Shown here piece after piece: positions 7,218 to 17,072 of a stretch of DNA of 43,785 bases; position 1 is the stretch's first letter; each line of letters starts with the position of its first letter. The translations under genes were made by a program, and so were the position numbers. The stretch spans positions 1-43,785 of the forward strand of contig JAJQEO010000009.1 of assembly GCA_021201665.1 (NCBI GenBank). Reading direction: 5' to 3'. The stretch is from Lachnospiraceae bacterium. GTDB taxonomy: Bacteria > Bacillota > Clostridia > Lachnospirales > Lachnospiraceae. The notes under the pieces were generated by a model, which did not search any database, had not been told where the DNA came from, and saw only the letters and a program-made list of their open reading frames with translations.

Positions 7218-8825
7218 TCAGAGCGCCTCTACCGCCGCTTTCTCTGCCGCGATGCCTGCCTTGTAACTCTCGATGTAGCGGTCGAATCCTTCGACGTCCG
7301 CCGGATCGGGCTGCATCTCGGTGCCTTCGCAGCCGGCAAATACGCTCTCATTCAGGAAGTCATCCAGCGTCTCGCCGTCCTTTTTATGTACCAGATAGGA
7401 GGCCAGAATCGCCATGCCCCAGGGGCCGCCCTCTCCAGCGGTCTCCATCACGGATACCGGAGAATTCATTGCTGCGGCGAGAATGCTCTGGCCAACGCCT
7501 TTTGTCTTGAACAGACCTCCGTGTCCCATGATGCGGTCTACCTGGACGTCCTCGTTTTTCAGCAGAAGGTCGAGACCGATTTTCAGGGTCGCCAGCGAGC
7601 CGTACAGGTTCGAGCGCATGAAATTAGCAAGTGTAAATTTCGCGTCCGGCGTGCGCACCATCAGCGGACGGCCGCCTTCATTCAGGCCGGTCACCGGCTC
7701 TCCCGCAAAATAATTGTAAGAAATGATACCGCCGCAGTCTTTGTCGCCTTCGAGAGCTTTGTTATAGAGTGTGCCGAAGAGCTGATTCATGTCAACATTT
7801 ATACCAAAGACTTCAGAAAACTCACGGAACAGACCTACCCACGCGTTCAGGTCGGAGGTGCAGTTGTTGCAGTGTACCATCGCCACCGCGTCGCCGGTCG
7901 GGGTCGTCACCATGTCAATTTCCGGGTACGCCTTTGAAAGCTCTTTTTCCAGTACGATCATGGCAAATACAGAAGTGCCCGCGGAGACATTGCCGGTGCG
8001 CACTGCCACACTATTCGTCGCGGCCATGCCGGTGCCTGCGTCGCCTTCCGGCGGGGCAATCGGGATCCCGGCTTTGAGCTTTCCGGATACATCCAGCTTT
8101 TTCGCACCTTCCTCCGTCAGAACGCCCGCGTCCTCCCCGGCCAGAAGAGCCTTCGGCAGAATCTCACGCAGCTTCCATGGATACCCCTTGGGGGCGACCA
8201 GCGTATCGAACTGATCCATCATTTTCTGATTATAATCTCTGGTCTCGCTGTCGATCGGGAACATGCCAGATGCGTCGCCGATACCGAGTACCTTTTTGCC
8301 GGTCATCTGCCAGTGAATATAGCCGGCAAGCGTCGTAAAGAACGCAACATCCTTCACATGTTCCTCGCCATTCAGGATCGCCTGATACAAATGAGCGATG
8401 CTCCATCTCTGCGGAATGTTGAAGTTAAAAAGCCCCAGCAGTTCTTTAGACGCTTGTTCCGTAATGGTATTTCTCCAGGTCCGGAACGGCACCAGCAGAT
8501 TATCATCCTTATCAAACGCCAGATAACCGTGCATCATCGCACTGAAGCCAATGGCCGCGAGATTTTCAATGTCTGTGTCATACTGCCTCTTCACATCCGC
8601 CGCAAGATCGCTGTAGCAGTCCTGCAGTCCTTCCCAGACGGCGTCCAGGCTGTAGGTCCAGACTCCATTGATGAGCTGATTCTCCCACTCATGGCTGCCG
8701 GATGCGATCGGCTGGTTCGCCTCATCCACCAGCACCGCCTTGATCCTCGTTGACCCAAATTCCAGGCCGAGCACGGCTTTGCCGCTTTCAATTATTTCCT
8801 TTGCTTTTGCTGCGTTAAATTCCAT
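7218..8825 (-). CDS. FGGY-family carbohydrate kinase
   Basis: A 535-residue sugar kinase of the FGGY family (xylulokinase, ribulokinase and relatives), which phosphorylates a sugar with ATP in the cytoplasm. The N-terminal phosphate-binding motif [12 protein letters not shown] lies near residues 19-30. An adenosine-region [20 protein letters not shown] lies near 275-295, and the C-terminal [13 protein letters not shown] and [10 protein letters not shown] are typical. The length fits the long pentulose-kinase branch seen in Clostridia. The ribosome binding site is AGAGGAGGTAAAAA. It lies downstream of deoC and the sugar ABC operon on the same strand, separated from deoC by 277 bp that contain a possible promoter. 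The substrate cannot be decided from sequence; a pentulose such as ribulose or xylulose is a guess. Confidence 0.85.
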   Translation of the reverse strand: MEFNAAKAKEIIESGKAVLGLEFGSTRIKAVLVDEANQPIASGSHEWENQLINGVWTYSLDAVWEGLQDCYSDLAADVKRQYDTDIENLAAIGFSAMMHGYLAFDKDDNLLVPFRTWRNTITEQASKELLGLFNFNIPQRWSIAHLYQAILNGEEHVKDVAFFTTLAGYIHWQMTGKKVLGIGDASGMFPIDSETRDYNQKMMDQFDTLVAPKGYPWKLREILPKALLAGEDAGVLTEEGAKKLDVSGKLKAGIPIAPPEGDAGTGMAATNSVAVRTGNVSAGTSVFAMIVLEKELSKAYPEIDMVTTPTGDAVAMVHCNNCTSDLNAWVGLFREFSEVFGINVDMNQLFGTLYNKALEGDKDCGGIISYNYFAGEPVTGLNEGGRPLMVRTPDAKFTLANFMRSNLYGSLATLKIGLDLLLKNEDVQVDRIMGHGGLFKTKGVGQSILAAAMNSPVSVMETAGEGGPWGMAILASYLVHKKDGETLDDFLNESVFAGCEGTEMQPDPADVEGFDRYIESYKAGIAAEKAAVEAL

Positions 8826-9017
8826 TTTTTACCTCCTCTTATATTAAGTTTTTAATTTTACATCACAGTTTTTCTCATCTCTTTCGCGCAAAATAACCGC
8901 CGCCTGATATTCAAAGCGTCTTTTCCCTATGGGAGAAATCCCTGTAGAAATCGACTTGCCTGCGATTTTTGCGGCATCATACACTCATGCGCGATTCTAA
9001 GCATAAAAGTGAGCATA

Positions 9018-9046
9018 AAGGTACTCTGCTCATGAAATCATGTCAA
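9018..9046 (-). promoter_or_regulatory. Possible promoter for the FGGY kinase gene
   Basis: On the minus strand a perfect TTGACA (9041-9046) is followed after 17 bp by TACCTT (9018-9023), a poor -10. An inverted GAGCA/TGCTC pair overlaps it at about 9011-9031. The leader to the kinase start would be about 190 nt. Confidence 0.35.
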
Positions 9047-9102
9047 AATCAGAACTAAGCCACAACCTAAGCACCATTGAATCGAGATCTGCCGGAATCC
9101 TG

Positions 9103-9843
9103 TCACGCCTGCTCCTGCTGCTTCGCGATCTTCACAATCCGGCTGGTGCCAAGCCGGGACGCCCCCAGCTCCAGAAAATGCGCCGCGTCCTCGAGCGAGG
9201 AAATGCCTCCGGCCGCCTTGATTTTTACATCACTCCCGACATGCTCCGCGAAAAGAGCGACATCCGCGAAGGTCGCGCCGCCCTTGCTAAAGCCGGTCGA
9301 TGTTTTGATAAAATCGGCTCCCGCCTCCGTGACAACCTCGCAGAGTCTGATTTTTTCCTCATCTGTCAAAAGGCAAGTCTCGATGATCACCTTCAGGATT
9401 TTATCCCCGCAGGCTGCCTTCAAAATGCGGATTTCATCGCGGATGCAGTCGTATTTCTGATCCTTCACCCAGCCGATGTTAATGACCATATCGATCTCGT
9501 CCGCGCCGTTTTCGATCGCGTCCTTTGTCTCAAATTCCTTGACTGCGGTCGTATTGTAGCCGTTCGGGAAACCGATGACCGTGCAGACGGCCGGATACTT
9601 TGCCGCACAGGCGCATCCGGTTTCTGAATCGCTGTCACCTGCGTCAGTAACAGCTGCATTCTGCCCCGATACTCTCCGTGTTCGCAGATACTCACAGGCC
9701 TGCTTTACATAAGCTGGCGGGATACACACCGATGCCGTCCCATAACTCATCGCGTCGTCGCAGATCTGCCGGATCTGCTCCCAGGTCGCGTCCTGCGCCA
9801 GCAGAGTATGATCTACGTGCCGCAGTATTTTTTTTAACTCCAT
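9103..9843 (-). CDS. deoC: Deoxyribose-phosphate aldolase
   Basis: DeoC cleaves 2-deoxyribose 5-phosphate to glyceraldehyde 3-phosphate and acetaldehyde, linking deoxynucleoside breakdown to glycolysis. The Schiff-base lysine is Lys151 in KVIIET, and the second catalytic lysine is Lys180 in FIKTSTG. The catalytic aspartate lies in EIDMVIN and the phosphate-binding loop in KAAGGIS. I start at the ATG at 9843 because AGGAGGAAGATAGA precedes it; the open frame extends 24 codons further without support. Compared with typical DeoC there are about 20-25 extra, poorly conserved residues ([19 protein letters not shown]) before CTVIGFPNG. No deoxynucleoside phosphorylase or DeoR-type regulator is nearby. 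Confidence 0.93.
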   Translation of the reverse strand: MELKKILRHVDHTLLAQDATWEQIRQICDDAMSYGTASVCIPPAYVKQACEYLRTRRVSGQNAAVTDAGDSDSETGCACAAKYPAVCTVIGFPNGYNTTAVKEFETKDAIENGADEIDMVINIGWVKDQKYDCIRDEIRILKAACGDKILKVIIETCLLTDEEKIRLCEVVTEAGADFIKTSTGFSKGGATFADVALFAEHVGSDVKIKAAGGISSLEDAAHFLELGASRLGTSRIVKIAKQQEQA

Positions 9844-9952
9844 TCTATCTTCCTCCTCATTGTTTTTGGTTTTATAATGACTGCCTGTTTTGGGATAATT
9901 ATTGCATGTTTTCATAATATCTTTGCATATTTCAGAATGACATTACATATTT

Positions 9953-10195
9953 TCAGGATGCCATTTTCCCAAAATCATACAGTTCATCAGGGCAGATATC
10001 CTGTCCATCCGGCCAGACAACGGTATATCCGTCCGTAGAAACTCGTTTAAAATATTCCAATGCTCTCAATTTCCCATACCATTCTCCCTTTATATATGGC
10101 TCGACATCGAATATTTTCTTTTCACCATTATCAAATTCTACCAGTATCTGATATGCGAAAACTACTTCTACATGTATCGCTGTTGGCCTAAGCAT
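9953..10195 (-). CDS. DUF2442 domain protein
   Basis: An 80-residue protein of the DUF2442 type, with pattern QILVEFDNGEKKIFDVEPYI, then LRALEYFKRVSTDGYTVVWPDG and DICPDELYD. The ribosome binding site is GGGAGGAATTAT. Members often pair with a DUF4160 protein in toxin-antitoxin-like modules; no DUF4160 partner is present here, so it is a solitary copy. It lies between the sugar-binding lipoprotein gene and deoC on the same strand. Confidence 0.8.
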   Translation of the reverse strand: MLRPTAIHVEVVFAYQILVEFDNGEKKIFDVEPYIKGEWYGKLRALEYFKRVSTDGYTVVWPDGQDICPDELYDFGKMAS

Positions 10196-10279
10196 ATAAT
10201 TCCTCCCATTTTACCGTAAAGGATCTCTATAATGCCAAAAAACATAGATAATGCCGGCAAGTAAATCCCCCTTTCTTTC

Positions 10280-12076
10280 TTAACTGCGCAGCCTCCGTTT
10301 CCGCACTGCCTGCCACAGCAGATACAGCAATATCAATGCCCACACCGCCGCAATCGTGCCCAGAAGGATCACCGAGGTCTGTGGGAGTGGTCCCAGATCC
10401 TTCAGCCCTCCGTCGTCTCCATCATCGGTCGTCTCGATCTGGTCGAGGCGGTAGAGGGATGTCACGTCGCTGTAGAGTGTCTCGAAATACGCGTCGTCGA
10501 TCGTCTCAGAACGCCGGGCGGATTTGGTTGTATTTTCAACCAATTGTCCCGCCGCGCTGCGGAGAGACGTGGAGCCGTTGAAAACGGCTGTGGTGAAGGT
10601 GTTTTCAATGTTGTCGAGCAGCAGCGTCGCGGCGTCGATTTTCACGCTGTAATAGGTGGAATTGTCCTCGCCTGAGCGGGACAGGTAATCCTGATATTCC
10701 GCCGACTCCTGCGCTTTTGTCGTCACCGGGAGGTAACCCTCGGTCTGTGAATACGCAATCTGCACCTCGTTTGTGAGCAGATACTGCGCGAACAGCCAGG
10801 AGGCAAGCACCTCCTGCGGATCGTCTTTGTTAAAAATACAGATGGACGGTCCCTGGGAAATCATCTGCGGATTTTCCGTATCGTACTGCGGTACCGCCAT
10901 GACCACAGTCTCAAACTCAACCAGCTTATCCTCGCTGATGTCCAGCAGCGGCGCGTCCGTACCCATCCAGGTCGCCCCGGCTGTGGAGTCAATCGCAAAG
11001 ATACACTGCCCCGCGTTCAGGAAGTTTGCCGGATAGCCGGAAATCTTGAAGGTGGAAAATTCTCTCGACTCCGCGTATCCCGCGATCTGATACAGCAGCT
11101 CCGTCGTCGTATCGTTAAAAATCAGGATTTCTCCGTCCTCTGTCGAATAGCCCGCGTCCAGCTGTTTGAGCATGGTGATCATCATATTGTCCGTCGATTT
11201 GTAGATAAATGGGATCATTACGCTCTGCCCGTTCACCACGAAATTGCCGTCCTCGTCCTTTTCCATCGCCGCGTCGCACACTTCCCAGATAAAATCCCAG
11301 GTCAGCGTCTCGGGCAGCTCAAAGCCCAGAGCCTCGACATAGGTCTTATTTACATAGCAGGCCTCGGTGGAGCGCATGTAAGGCAGGGCATAATAGTATC
11401 CGTCGATCTGGCATTCCTCCAGAAACTGCGGCACAATCTCATCGGCCGTCGGCGAATCAAAGGCCAGCTCGCTGCCGCCAAGCCCGTACTTTTCATCCGT
11501 CATCAGATCATCCAGCGAGACGACCTGATTGTCGCCGGTCAGATAAGTCGCGATATGATCCGGATACGTGATGCAGACGTTCGGCGTCGTATCCGTCGCA
11601 ATATTCGTAATCACATCATTATAAATATCCGAATAATCCGTATACAGCCGGATATTCACCGTAATATTCGGATACAGCTCCTCAAAATCTGCAACCGCCT
11701 GCTCGTAGATCGCCACCTGCGTCTTGTTCGTATCATTTTTCGCCCAGAACGTGATCTCATATTCCTGCGACTCGTCGAACTCCTCCGGCACCGCGAACGC
11801 CTCTTTCGTCTCCTTCGCGCCGTGGCAGGCTGTCAGGGAGAGGACACAGACCAGCATCAGGAGCGCGAAAAAAATCCTTCTTCGCAAGATGCGTAAAGAG
11901 CCGTCCGATCGTCCATGCACGATTCTATGCATGGTCTCGTCTAATCGTTCATGCAAAGTTTTATGTGAAGTTCCCTTTGATGATACACGCGAAGTTTTAT
12001 ATGAGGTTCCGTATGATAGTTCATGCGAAGCTTTATGCGCAATACCATCTGATATTTTCCCCTGATATCTATCCAT
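10280..12076 (-). CDS. Sugar ABC transporter substrate-binding lipoprotein with C-terminal anchor
   Basis: A CUT1-type solute-binding protein. From the chosen ATG at 12076 (upstream GGGTGG) it has 598 residues. The lipobox LTAC puts the lipidated cysteine at residue 84, so an unusual stretch of about 50 residues made of four 12-residue repeats precedes the hydrophobic signal. An internal ATG at 11932 would give a normal signal length but has a weak ribosome site. The binding domain begins YEITFWAKNDTNK and is typical of cluster F/MalE-like proteins. The C-terminus is odd: LPQTS, a hydrophobic segment and RKRR, which resembles a sortase signal or a simple membrane anchor. The two permeases and ATPase lie upstream in the same operon. 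The sugar is unknown. Confidence 0.85.
   Translation of the reverse strand: MDRYQGKISDGIAHKASHELSYGTSYKTSRVSSKGTSHKTLHERLDETMHRIVHGRSDGSLRILRRRIFFALLMLVCVLSLTACHGAKETKEAFAVPEEFDESQEYEITFWAKNDTNKTQVAIYEQAVADFEELYPNITVNIRLYTDYSDIYNDVITNIATDTTPNVCITYPDHIATYLTGDNQVVSLDDLMTDEKYGLGGSELAFDSPTADEIVPQFLEECQIDGYYYALPYMRSTEACYVNKTYVEALGFELPETLTWDFIWEVCDAAMEKDEDGNFVVNGQSVMIPFIYKSTDNMMITMLKQLDAGYSTEDGEILIFNDTTTELLYQIAGYAESREFSTFKISGYPANFLNAGQCIFAIDSTAGATWMGTDAPLLDISEDKLVEFETVVMAVPQYDTENPQMISQGPSICIFNKDDPQEVLASWLFAQYLLTNEVQIAYSQTEGYLPVTTKAQESAEYQDYLSRSGEDNSTYYSVKIDAATLLLDNIENTFTTAVFNGSTSLRSAAGQLVENTTKSARRSETIDDAYFETLYSDVTSLYRLDQIETTDDGDDGGLKDLGPLPQTSVILLGTIAAVWALILLYLLWQAVRKRRLRS
11913..12056. repeat. 36-bp tandem repeat at the 5' end of the binding-protein gene
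   Basis: Degenerate units (TCATGCGAAG-type) begin at 11913, 11949, 11985 and 12021, exactly 36 bp apart. They encode 12-residue repeats (TSYKTSRVSSKG, TSHKTLHERLDE and relatives) ahead of the signal peptide. Confidence 0.75.
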
Positions 12077-12270
12077 TTGTTTCGACCACCCTGCTCTCCT
12101 GAACTCTGTACTCGCTCTGCGGCATATAATAACACATAATACATCACATTCCTGCATTATCCCAGACTTTCCGGTCACCTGGCGATATACGCTTCATAAA
12201 CCTGCTTTTCTCAGGCCTTCCGCCCGCCACACAGCTCGGCTCTCACATCATCTGTCTCAATCCCATTTTC

Positions 12271-13137
12271 TCACGCCTTCAGCCCGCCGCGCGACACGCC
12301 GGCCATGATCTGTTTTCTAAAAATCAGGAACAGCACGATCAGCGGCACAGAAATCACTACGACCGCCGCCATCATCGCCGGGATATTTTCGCGGCCGAAG
12401 CCGTTCTCCCGGATCTCCTGAATCCCATTCGACACCAGATAATAATTCTGGTCATCCGTGATCAGGCGCGGCCACACGTAAGAGTTCCAGCACTCGATCA
12501 CCTTCAGAATCGTAATCGTAGTGACCGTCGGCTTCGAGATCGGCAGCATCACCTTCCACAGATACTTAAAATCCGAAGTTCCATCCACCTTCGCGGCATA
12601 ATACAGGCTGTCCGGAATCTGCTCAAAATTCTCCTTCAGCAGATAAATATAGAAAACCGACGTCACCGAAGGCAGGATCAGTCCCGGAAAGGAATTGCGC
12701 AGATTCAGATTCGTGATGGTCACAAAATTCGTAATGATCACCAGCTCATTGGGGATCATCATCAGAGAGAGAAAAAACACAAACACCAGATTTTTTCCCC
12801 GGAAATCCAGTCGCGCAAACGCATACGCGGACAGTGTAATCACCACCAGCATCACTGCCGTCGTCACCACCGCGAAAAACACCGTATTCGCCAGATACCG
12901 CGCCAGCGGCACCTGCGTGAACGCGTCCGTGTAATTCTGCCAGGTCGGCGTCAGCGTAAAAAACTTCGGCACAGACTCTGAACTGTATTCCCCATAGCTC
13001 TTCACCGAGGTCAGCACCATCCAGTAAAACGGAAACAGCACAATCAGCGCCCACAGTGCCAGCAGCACCGCCTTCCCCACGCCCACAATCCGGCTCCAGA
13101 GGTGCGCACCTTTCTCGATTTTCGCAAAATCATTCAT
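12271..13137 (-). CDS. Carbohydrate ABC transporter permease (MalG-like)
   Basis: A 288-residue inner-membrane permease of the CUT1 family with about six hydrophobic segments. The conserved EAA loop that docks on the ATPase reads YYAAKVDGTSDFKYLWKVML near residue 180. The N-terminal FPFYWMVLTS and the C-terminal QIMAGVSRGGLKA are typical of MalG-type partners. It is the second permease of the operon, 108 bp after the MalF-like gene, and works with it as a heterodimer. The ribosome site GAAAGGCTTGTTAAT is modest. Confidence 0.93.
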   Translation of the reverse strand: MNDFAKIEKGAHLWSRIVGVGKAVLLALWALIVLFPFYWMVLTSVKSYGEYSSESVPKFFTLTPTWQNYTDAFTQVPLARYLANTVFFAVVTTAVMLVVITLSAYAFARLDFRGKNLVFVFFLSLMMIPNELVIITNFVTITNLNLRNSFPGLILPSVTSVFYIYLLKENFEQIPDSLYYAAKVDGTSDFKYLWKVMLPISKPTVTTITILKVIECWNSYVWPRLITDDQNYYLVSNGIQEIRENGFGRENIPAMMAAVVVISVPLIVLFLIFRKQIMAGVSRGGLKA

Positions 13138-13245
13138 ATTAACAAGCCTTTCATTCCGCAGCTACAATATCTAATATCCTCAATAATACTTTCGAATCAA
13201 TAGCTCTGTCAGCGCACAACGTCCAGCGTGCCGGCTAATGCTGTA

Positions 13246-14148
13246 TTACTGCTGCGCCTTCCTGCTCACCAGCAGGTTAATACATGTGATGGTCAGTATG
13301 ATCACAAACAGCAGGATCGCCGCCGCAGACGCGTAGGACGGGTAGCCGCCGCTGTCGCCGTAGAGCATGTCGTACACATATCCGACAATCGTGTTCATCT
13401 CGGCCGCGTTCAGGTCGGTTCCGAACAGTGCGACGACGTCGCTGTAGGCCTTGAATGCTCCGATGAAGCCTGTAATCACCAGATAAAAAATCATCGGAGA
13501 GATCATCGGCAGCGTAATTTTCCAGAAAATCCGGGATTTGGATGTCCCGTCCACGCGTGCCGCCTTATAATACTCCTCATTGACGGACGCCAGGGCTCCG
13601 GTCAGAATCAGGATCTTGAACGGCATAACGACCCAGATCGTGTAAATGCAGAGCACCATCATCTTGGCCCAGTACGGCCCATCAATAAAATCAACCGAAG
13701 TGCCACCGAAAAAGTTGATCAGCAGGTTAATCATACCATCGCTGTAGGCAGTCTTTTTAAAGAGGATCATAAACACCAGGCCGACGGCCAGCGTGTTGGT
13801 AACATAGGGCAGAAAATAAATCGTCTGCAGCAGGTTTCGAAATCGTTTGATTGAATGCAAAGCGACCGAAATCAACAATGCCAGGCCGGTCGAAATCGGC
13901 ACTGTGATAATTACAAGGATGAAGGTATTTTTTACTGCCTGCAGGAAATAGGGATCATGCAGGACATACGAATAATTATAAATGCCGACACCGTAATAGG
14001 TCTGCGATGTGAAATTATATCCTTCCTCAAACGAATAGATAAACACATCGATCAGCGGGTACACCAAAAACGCACCCAGAAACAGAACCGCCGGGAGCAG
14101 GTACAGCCAGCCCTTTAAATTTCCAAATCTGCCTTTCGCCATATTCAT
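13246..14148 (-). CDS. Carbohydrate ABC transporter permease (MalF-like)
   Basis: A 300-residue CUT1 permease with six predicted membrane segments. It starts with a GWLYLLPAVLFLGAFLVYP segment, and the EAA loop reads YYKAARVDGTSKSRIFWKITL near residue 210. Its start codon overlaps the stop codon of the ATPase gene (ATGA), so the two are translationally coupled. It pairs with the MalG-like permease to form the sugar channel. Confidence 0.93.
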   Translation of the reverse strand: MNMAKGRFGNLKGWLYLLPAVLFLGAFLVYPLIDVFIYSFEEGYNFTSQTYYGVGIYNYSYVLHDPYFLQAVKNTFILVIITVPISTGLALLISVALHSIKRFRNLLQTIYFLPYVTNTLAVGLVFMILFKKTAYSDGMINLLINFFGGTSVDFIDGPYWAKMMVLCIYTIWVVMPFKILILTGALASVNEEYYKAARVDGTSKSRIFWKITLPMISPMIFYLVITGFIGAFKAYSDVVALFGTDLNAAEMNTIVGYVYDMLYGDSGGYPSYASAAAILLFVIILTITCINLLVSRKAQQ

Positions 14149-15239
14149 AGCCGTTCCTCCGTCTCCCTGTCAAACAAAAATACCTTATCCGGCCGCAGGG
14201 CAAAGCGGACGGTCGAGCTGGAGGTATCCACCCGGTTTTCCGTACTGATGATGGAACGGACGGTCGGGTTTACGGAGGCGGCGTTGCGTGAAAGCACGCT
14301 GATGTCGCGGCCCATCACCTCGACGCCGTTTAACGCGCAGGTAAGCGGGCCGTCCGGACACAGCCGGAAGCCCTCGGGGCGGATGCCGACCCAGACGTCG
14401 CGGGTCTGGAGTATTTCTCCGCGCACATCCATCACTCTGTCATCTCCGATATAAAGCCCCCCGTCCCGGATCTGCCCCTCGAACACATTGATCGGCGGCG
14501 TCCCCAGGAACTTCGCGACAAACAGATTCGCCGGACTGTCGTAGACCTCCTGCGGCTTCCCGGTCTGCTGTACCACGCCGTCCTTCATCACCACGATCAT
14601 GTCCGAAATGCTCATCGCCTCGTCCTGATCATGCGTCACGAAAATCGTCGTAATCCCGGTCTCTCTCTGAATCCTGCGGATCTCGTCCCGCGTCTGCAGC
14701 CGGAGCCGGGCGTCCAGATTAGAGAGCGGCTCGTCAAGCAGCAGCACCTTCGGTTCCTTCACAAGAGCCCGCGCGATCGCCACACGCTGCTGCTGTCCGC
14801 CAGAGAGCTCGCCCGGCCTGCGGTCCATCAGCTGGTCGATCTGCACGAGACGCGCCACTTCCTCCGCCTTCGCATTCATCTCCGCTTTCGACAGCCTGTC
14901 CTTCCCCTTGCGGTTTTCCAGAGGAAACAGGATGTTCTGCCGCACGCTCAGATGCGGGTAAAGCGCATAATTCTGAAACACCAGGCCAATCCCCCTGTGT
15001 TCCGGCGCCAGATGCGTCACGTCTTCCTTTCCAAAGAAGATTTTTCCTTCGGTTGGCACCAGCAGACCGCTGATCAGGTTCAGCGTCGTGCTCTTGCCGC
15101 AGCCGGACGGCCCCAGCAGGGCAATCAGCTTCCCATCCGGAACCGTAAAAGTAAAATGGTCAACCGCTACGACATCTTCTTTCTTTTTCCGGTCACGGCT
15201 CGGAAATTTCATTGTCAGATCCTGTAAAACAATCTCCAT
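14145..15239 (-). CDS. Sugar ABC transporter ATPase (MsmK/UgpC type)
   Basis: A 364-residue ATPase that powers CUT1 sugar import. Walker A GPSGCGKST is at residues 43-51, followed by the Q-loop in GLVFQNYALYP, the signature LSGGQQQR, Walker B VLLLDEPLSNLD, and the H-loop in VTHDQDEA. The C-terminal 120 residues form the regulatory OB/TOBE region typical of this group. I start at the ATG at 15239 because GGAGGAAACA precedes it; the open frame begins 28 codons earlier. It is the first gene of the operon and lies 108 bp downstream of promoter-leader copy 2. Unusually, the ATPase is inside the operon rather than shared from elsewhere. Confidence 0.94.
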   Translation of the reverse strand: MEIVLQDLTMKFPSRDRKKKEDVVAVDHFTFTVPDGKLIALLGPSGCGKSTTLNLISGLLVPTEGKIFFGKEDVTHLAPEHRGIGLVFQNYALYPHLSVRQNILFPLENRKGKDRLSKAEMNAKAEEVARLVQIDQLMDRRPGELSGGQQQRVAIARALVKEPKVLLLDEPLSNLDARLRLQTRDEIRRIQRETGITTIFVTHDQDEAMSISDMIVVMKDGVVQQTGKPQEVYDSPANLFVAKFLGTPPINVFEGQIRDGGLYIGDDRVMDVRGEILQTRDVWVGIRPEGFRLCPDGPLTCALNGVEVMGRDISVLSRNAASVNPTVRSIISTENRVDTSSSTVRFALRPDKVFLFDRETEERL

Positions 15240-15346
15240 TGTTTCCTCCGCTCTGTAGAAAATAGCACTCGTCAAATGGTTGAAAATCAGTCCAACGTTT
15301 TTTATGGTAATAATAAGCTGCATTCATTCCGTATTCCTACGCAATT

Positions 15347-15534
15347 ATATGTCCGTACTCGCACAACGAGTATGGACGAAGGCCGCGCCCCCTCGCCGGG
15401 GTGGCATCCCGCACTTCGTACGGGATATACCTCGCCGGGGTGGCATCCCGCACTTCGTATGGGATATACAATCGCGCAGCGATTTTTAGTTGCGCGGCTT
15501 TCCGTATTATAACACAATCACATTATCGCGACAA
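15347..15534 (-). promoter_or_regulatory. Promoter-leader repeat element, copy 2, ahead of the sugar ABC operon
   Basis: On the minus strand TTGTCG (15529-15534) and TATAAT (15506-15511) are 17 bp apart. The transcript would start AAGCCGCGC, which pairs with GCGCGGCCTT further on. The enclosed domain contains TCGC-TGC-GCGA and two identical 39-bp units (15391-15429 and 15430-15468), each with a TCCCGTACGAAGTGCGGGA hairpin. The hairpin GTCCATACTCG/CGAGTACGGAC closes the element. It points into the ABC operon 108 bp downstream. Confidence 0.75.
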
Positions 15535-15549
15535 CCTGTAATCTGTCAT

Positions 15550-16947
15550 TCATCGCCTGCCGCCCTTTCTGGCAGTCTTTTTTTCAGCCTTCTTTTCATC
15601 CTTCTCCATATCTCCGGCATCCGTATCAAATGGCCAGGACACCTTTTCCAGCTTCGCGCGGATGTTTTCATTCAGTCTGGCCGCAAATGCTTCGGCCTGC
15701 TCCGCCTCGTCTGCGGAAAAGCCCTTCAGACAGACCTTTTTGCATTCCTCCAGGGCGCGGTTGATCTCTTCTGTATAGTCGGCTGCCTTGTCCAGCAATT
15801 CAATTACAAGTCCTTCTTCCGAGTCCAGTTCAAAATCGATCAGCTTTTCCCGTTTAAGACGGCTCAGTGCACGCGATGCCTTCTGCACATTCAGTCCAGC
15901 CAGCTCCGCCATCTCCCTGCGGCCCGTGAACTGTCTGACATTTTCAAATAGCAAAAGCAGCAGTGCATCCTCCGGCGTGATCTGCCGGAGCATGGCGGCC
16001 AGCCCCAGCTGATATTCCAGAAGCTTTCCAAAATAGTAGACATCCGCCAGTACTCCCCTTGTCTCGCTGACGGATCTTCCGGCCAGCCTAAGGCTCTCCT
16101 CTCCGAGCTTCGACGTCCCCGGTGCGACTGAAGGCATGACAAACCCGTCCCACGCCGTGCTGATCAGGAACATCCGCACCTTCTGCTTCACTTCCGCGTA
16201 GTCTTCCTCATAGACATCCCGGTAAAAGGCGTTGTAATAGTCAAATACCGTACTCTTCATTTTGACGGTATTGCTGATGCTGATCCCCTGCGAGACGAGA
16301 CTGTCCTTGCGCTTCATATAATAATAGACCGGCGCCTGGACCGCGTATATGGCCCCGGCATAGCGGATATATTCCAGATTAAACAGAAAATCCTCACACC
16401 AGCTGAGCTCCTCGTCCATGCGGATCTGGTGCTCCTCGATGATCGAACGGCGAAACAGCTTGTTCCAGAGGACTCCGTAATAAAAATCCGCCGGATTCTC
16501 TATCATATAGGAAGCAAATTCCCTGCGGTCCATGACATGGTCCGCGTCAATATCCCCCTTCTGGGAAAGCCGTTTCCCTGTCACCCGGTAAAAATCCCCA
16601 ATCACCAGATCGCAGCCCTTTTCGATCGCCGGACGTGTCAGCAGCTTTGTCGAGTCCGGCGTCAGCCAGTCGTCGCTGTCCGCGAACTGCACATACTCCC
16701 CCTGCGCCAGATCCAGTGCCCGGTTCCGGCTCGCGGAAACTCCCGCGTTTTCCTGATGGATCACGCGTACTCTCCGGTCGCGGGCGGCATATTCATCCAA
16801 CAGCGCACCCGTGCCGTCCTCACTTCCGTCATCTACCAGCAGAATCTCCAGTTTCTGATATTCCTGATTTAAAATGCTGTCCACGCAGCGTCCGATGTAG
16901 TCCTTCGCATTGTATACAGGGACAATAATACTTACCAGTGGTTCCAT
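15550..16947 (-). CDS. Family 2 glycosyltransferase fused to a winged-helix domain
   Basis: A 465-residue protein. Residues 1-230 are a GT-A family 2 glycosyltransferase: VSIIVPVYNAKDYIGRCVDS at the start, LVDDGSEDGT, ENAGVSASRN and the metal-binding FADSDDW. Residues about 330-430 look like a MarR-type winged helix: EDALLLLLFENVRQFTGRRE, MAELAGLNVQKASRALSRL as the recognition-helix region, and KREKLIDFELDSEEGLVIEL as the wing, followed by a dimerisation-like helix. The tail is Lys-rich. The ribosome site is CGGAGGGAAAAG. The single continuous frame argues for a true fusion. The acceptor sugar is unknown and no other polysaccharide genes are adjacent. Confidence 0.85.
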   Translation of the reverse strand: MEPLVSIIVPVYNAKDYIGRCVDSILNQEYQKLEILLVDDGSEDGTGALLDEYAARDRRVRVIHQENAGVSASRNRALDLAQGEYVQFADSDDWLTPDSTKLLTRPAIEKGCDLVIGDFYRVTGKRLSQKGDIDADHVMDRREFASYMIENPADFYYGVLWNKLFRRSIIEEHQIRMDEELSWCEDFLFNLEYIRYAGAIYAVQAPVYYYMKRKDSLVSQGISISNTVKMKSTVFDYYNAFYRDVYEEDYAEVKQKVRMFLISTAWDGFVMPSVAPGTSKLGEESLRLAGRSVSETRGVLADVYYFGKLLEYQLGLAAMLRQITPEDALLLLLFENVRQFTGRREMAELAGLNVQKASRALSRLKREKLIDFELDSEEGLVIELLDKAADYTEEINRALEECKKVCLKGFSADEAEQAEAFAARLNENIRAKLEKVSWPFDTDAGDMEKDEKKAEKKTARKGGRR

Positions 16948-17072
16948 CTTTTCCCTCCGAATTTATTTCTGCACTGTCCGCTGCAGCGGGCAGCTCCTGC
17001 CCAAATAAGAGTAACAATTAATTTCTTGCTTGTCAATCTGTGGAAATGTTAAAAATTTCGGTAACCATCCAG

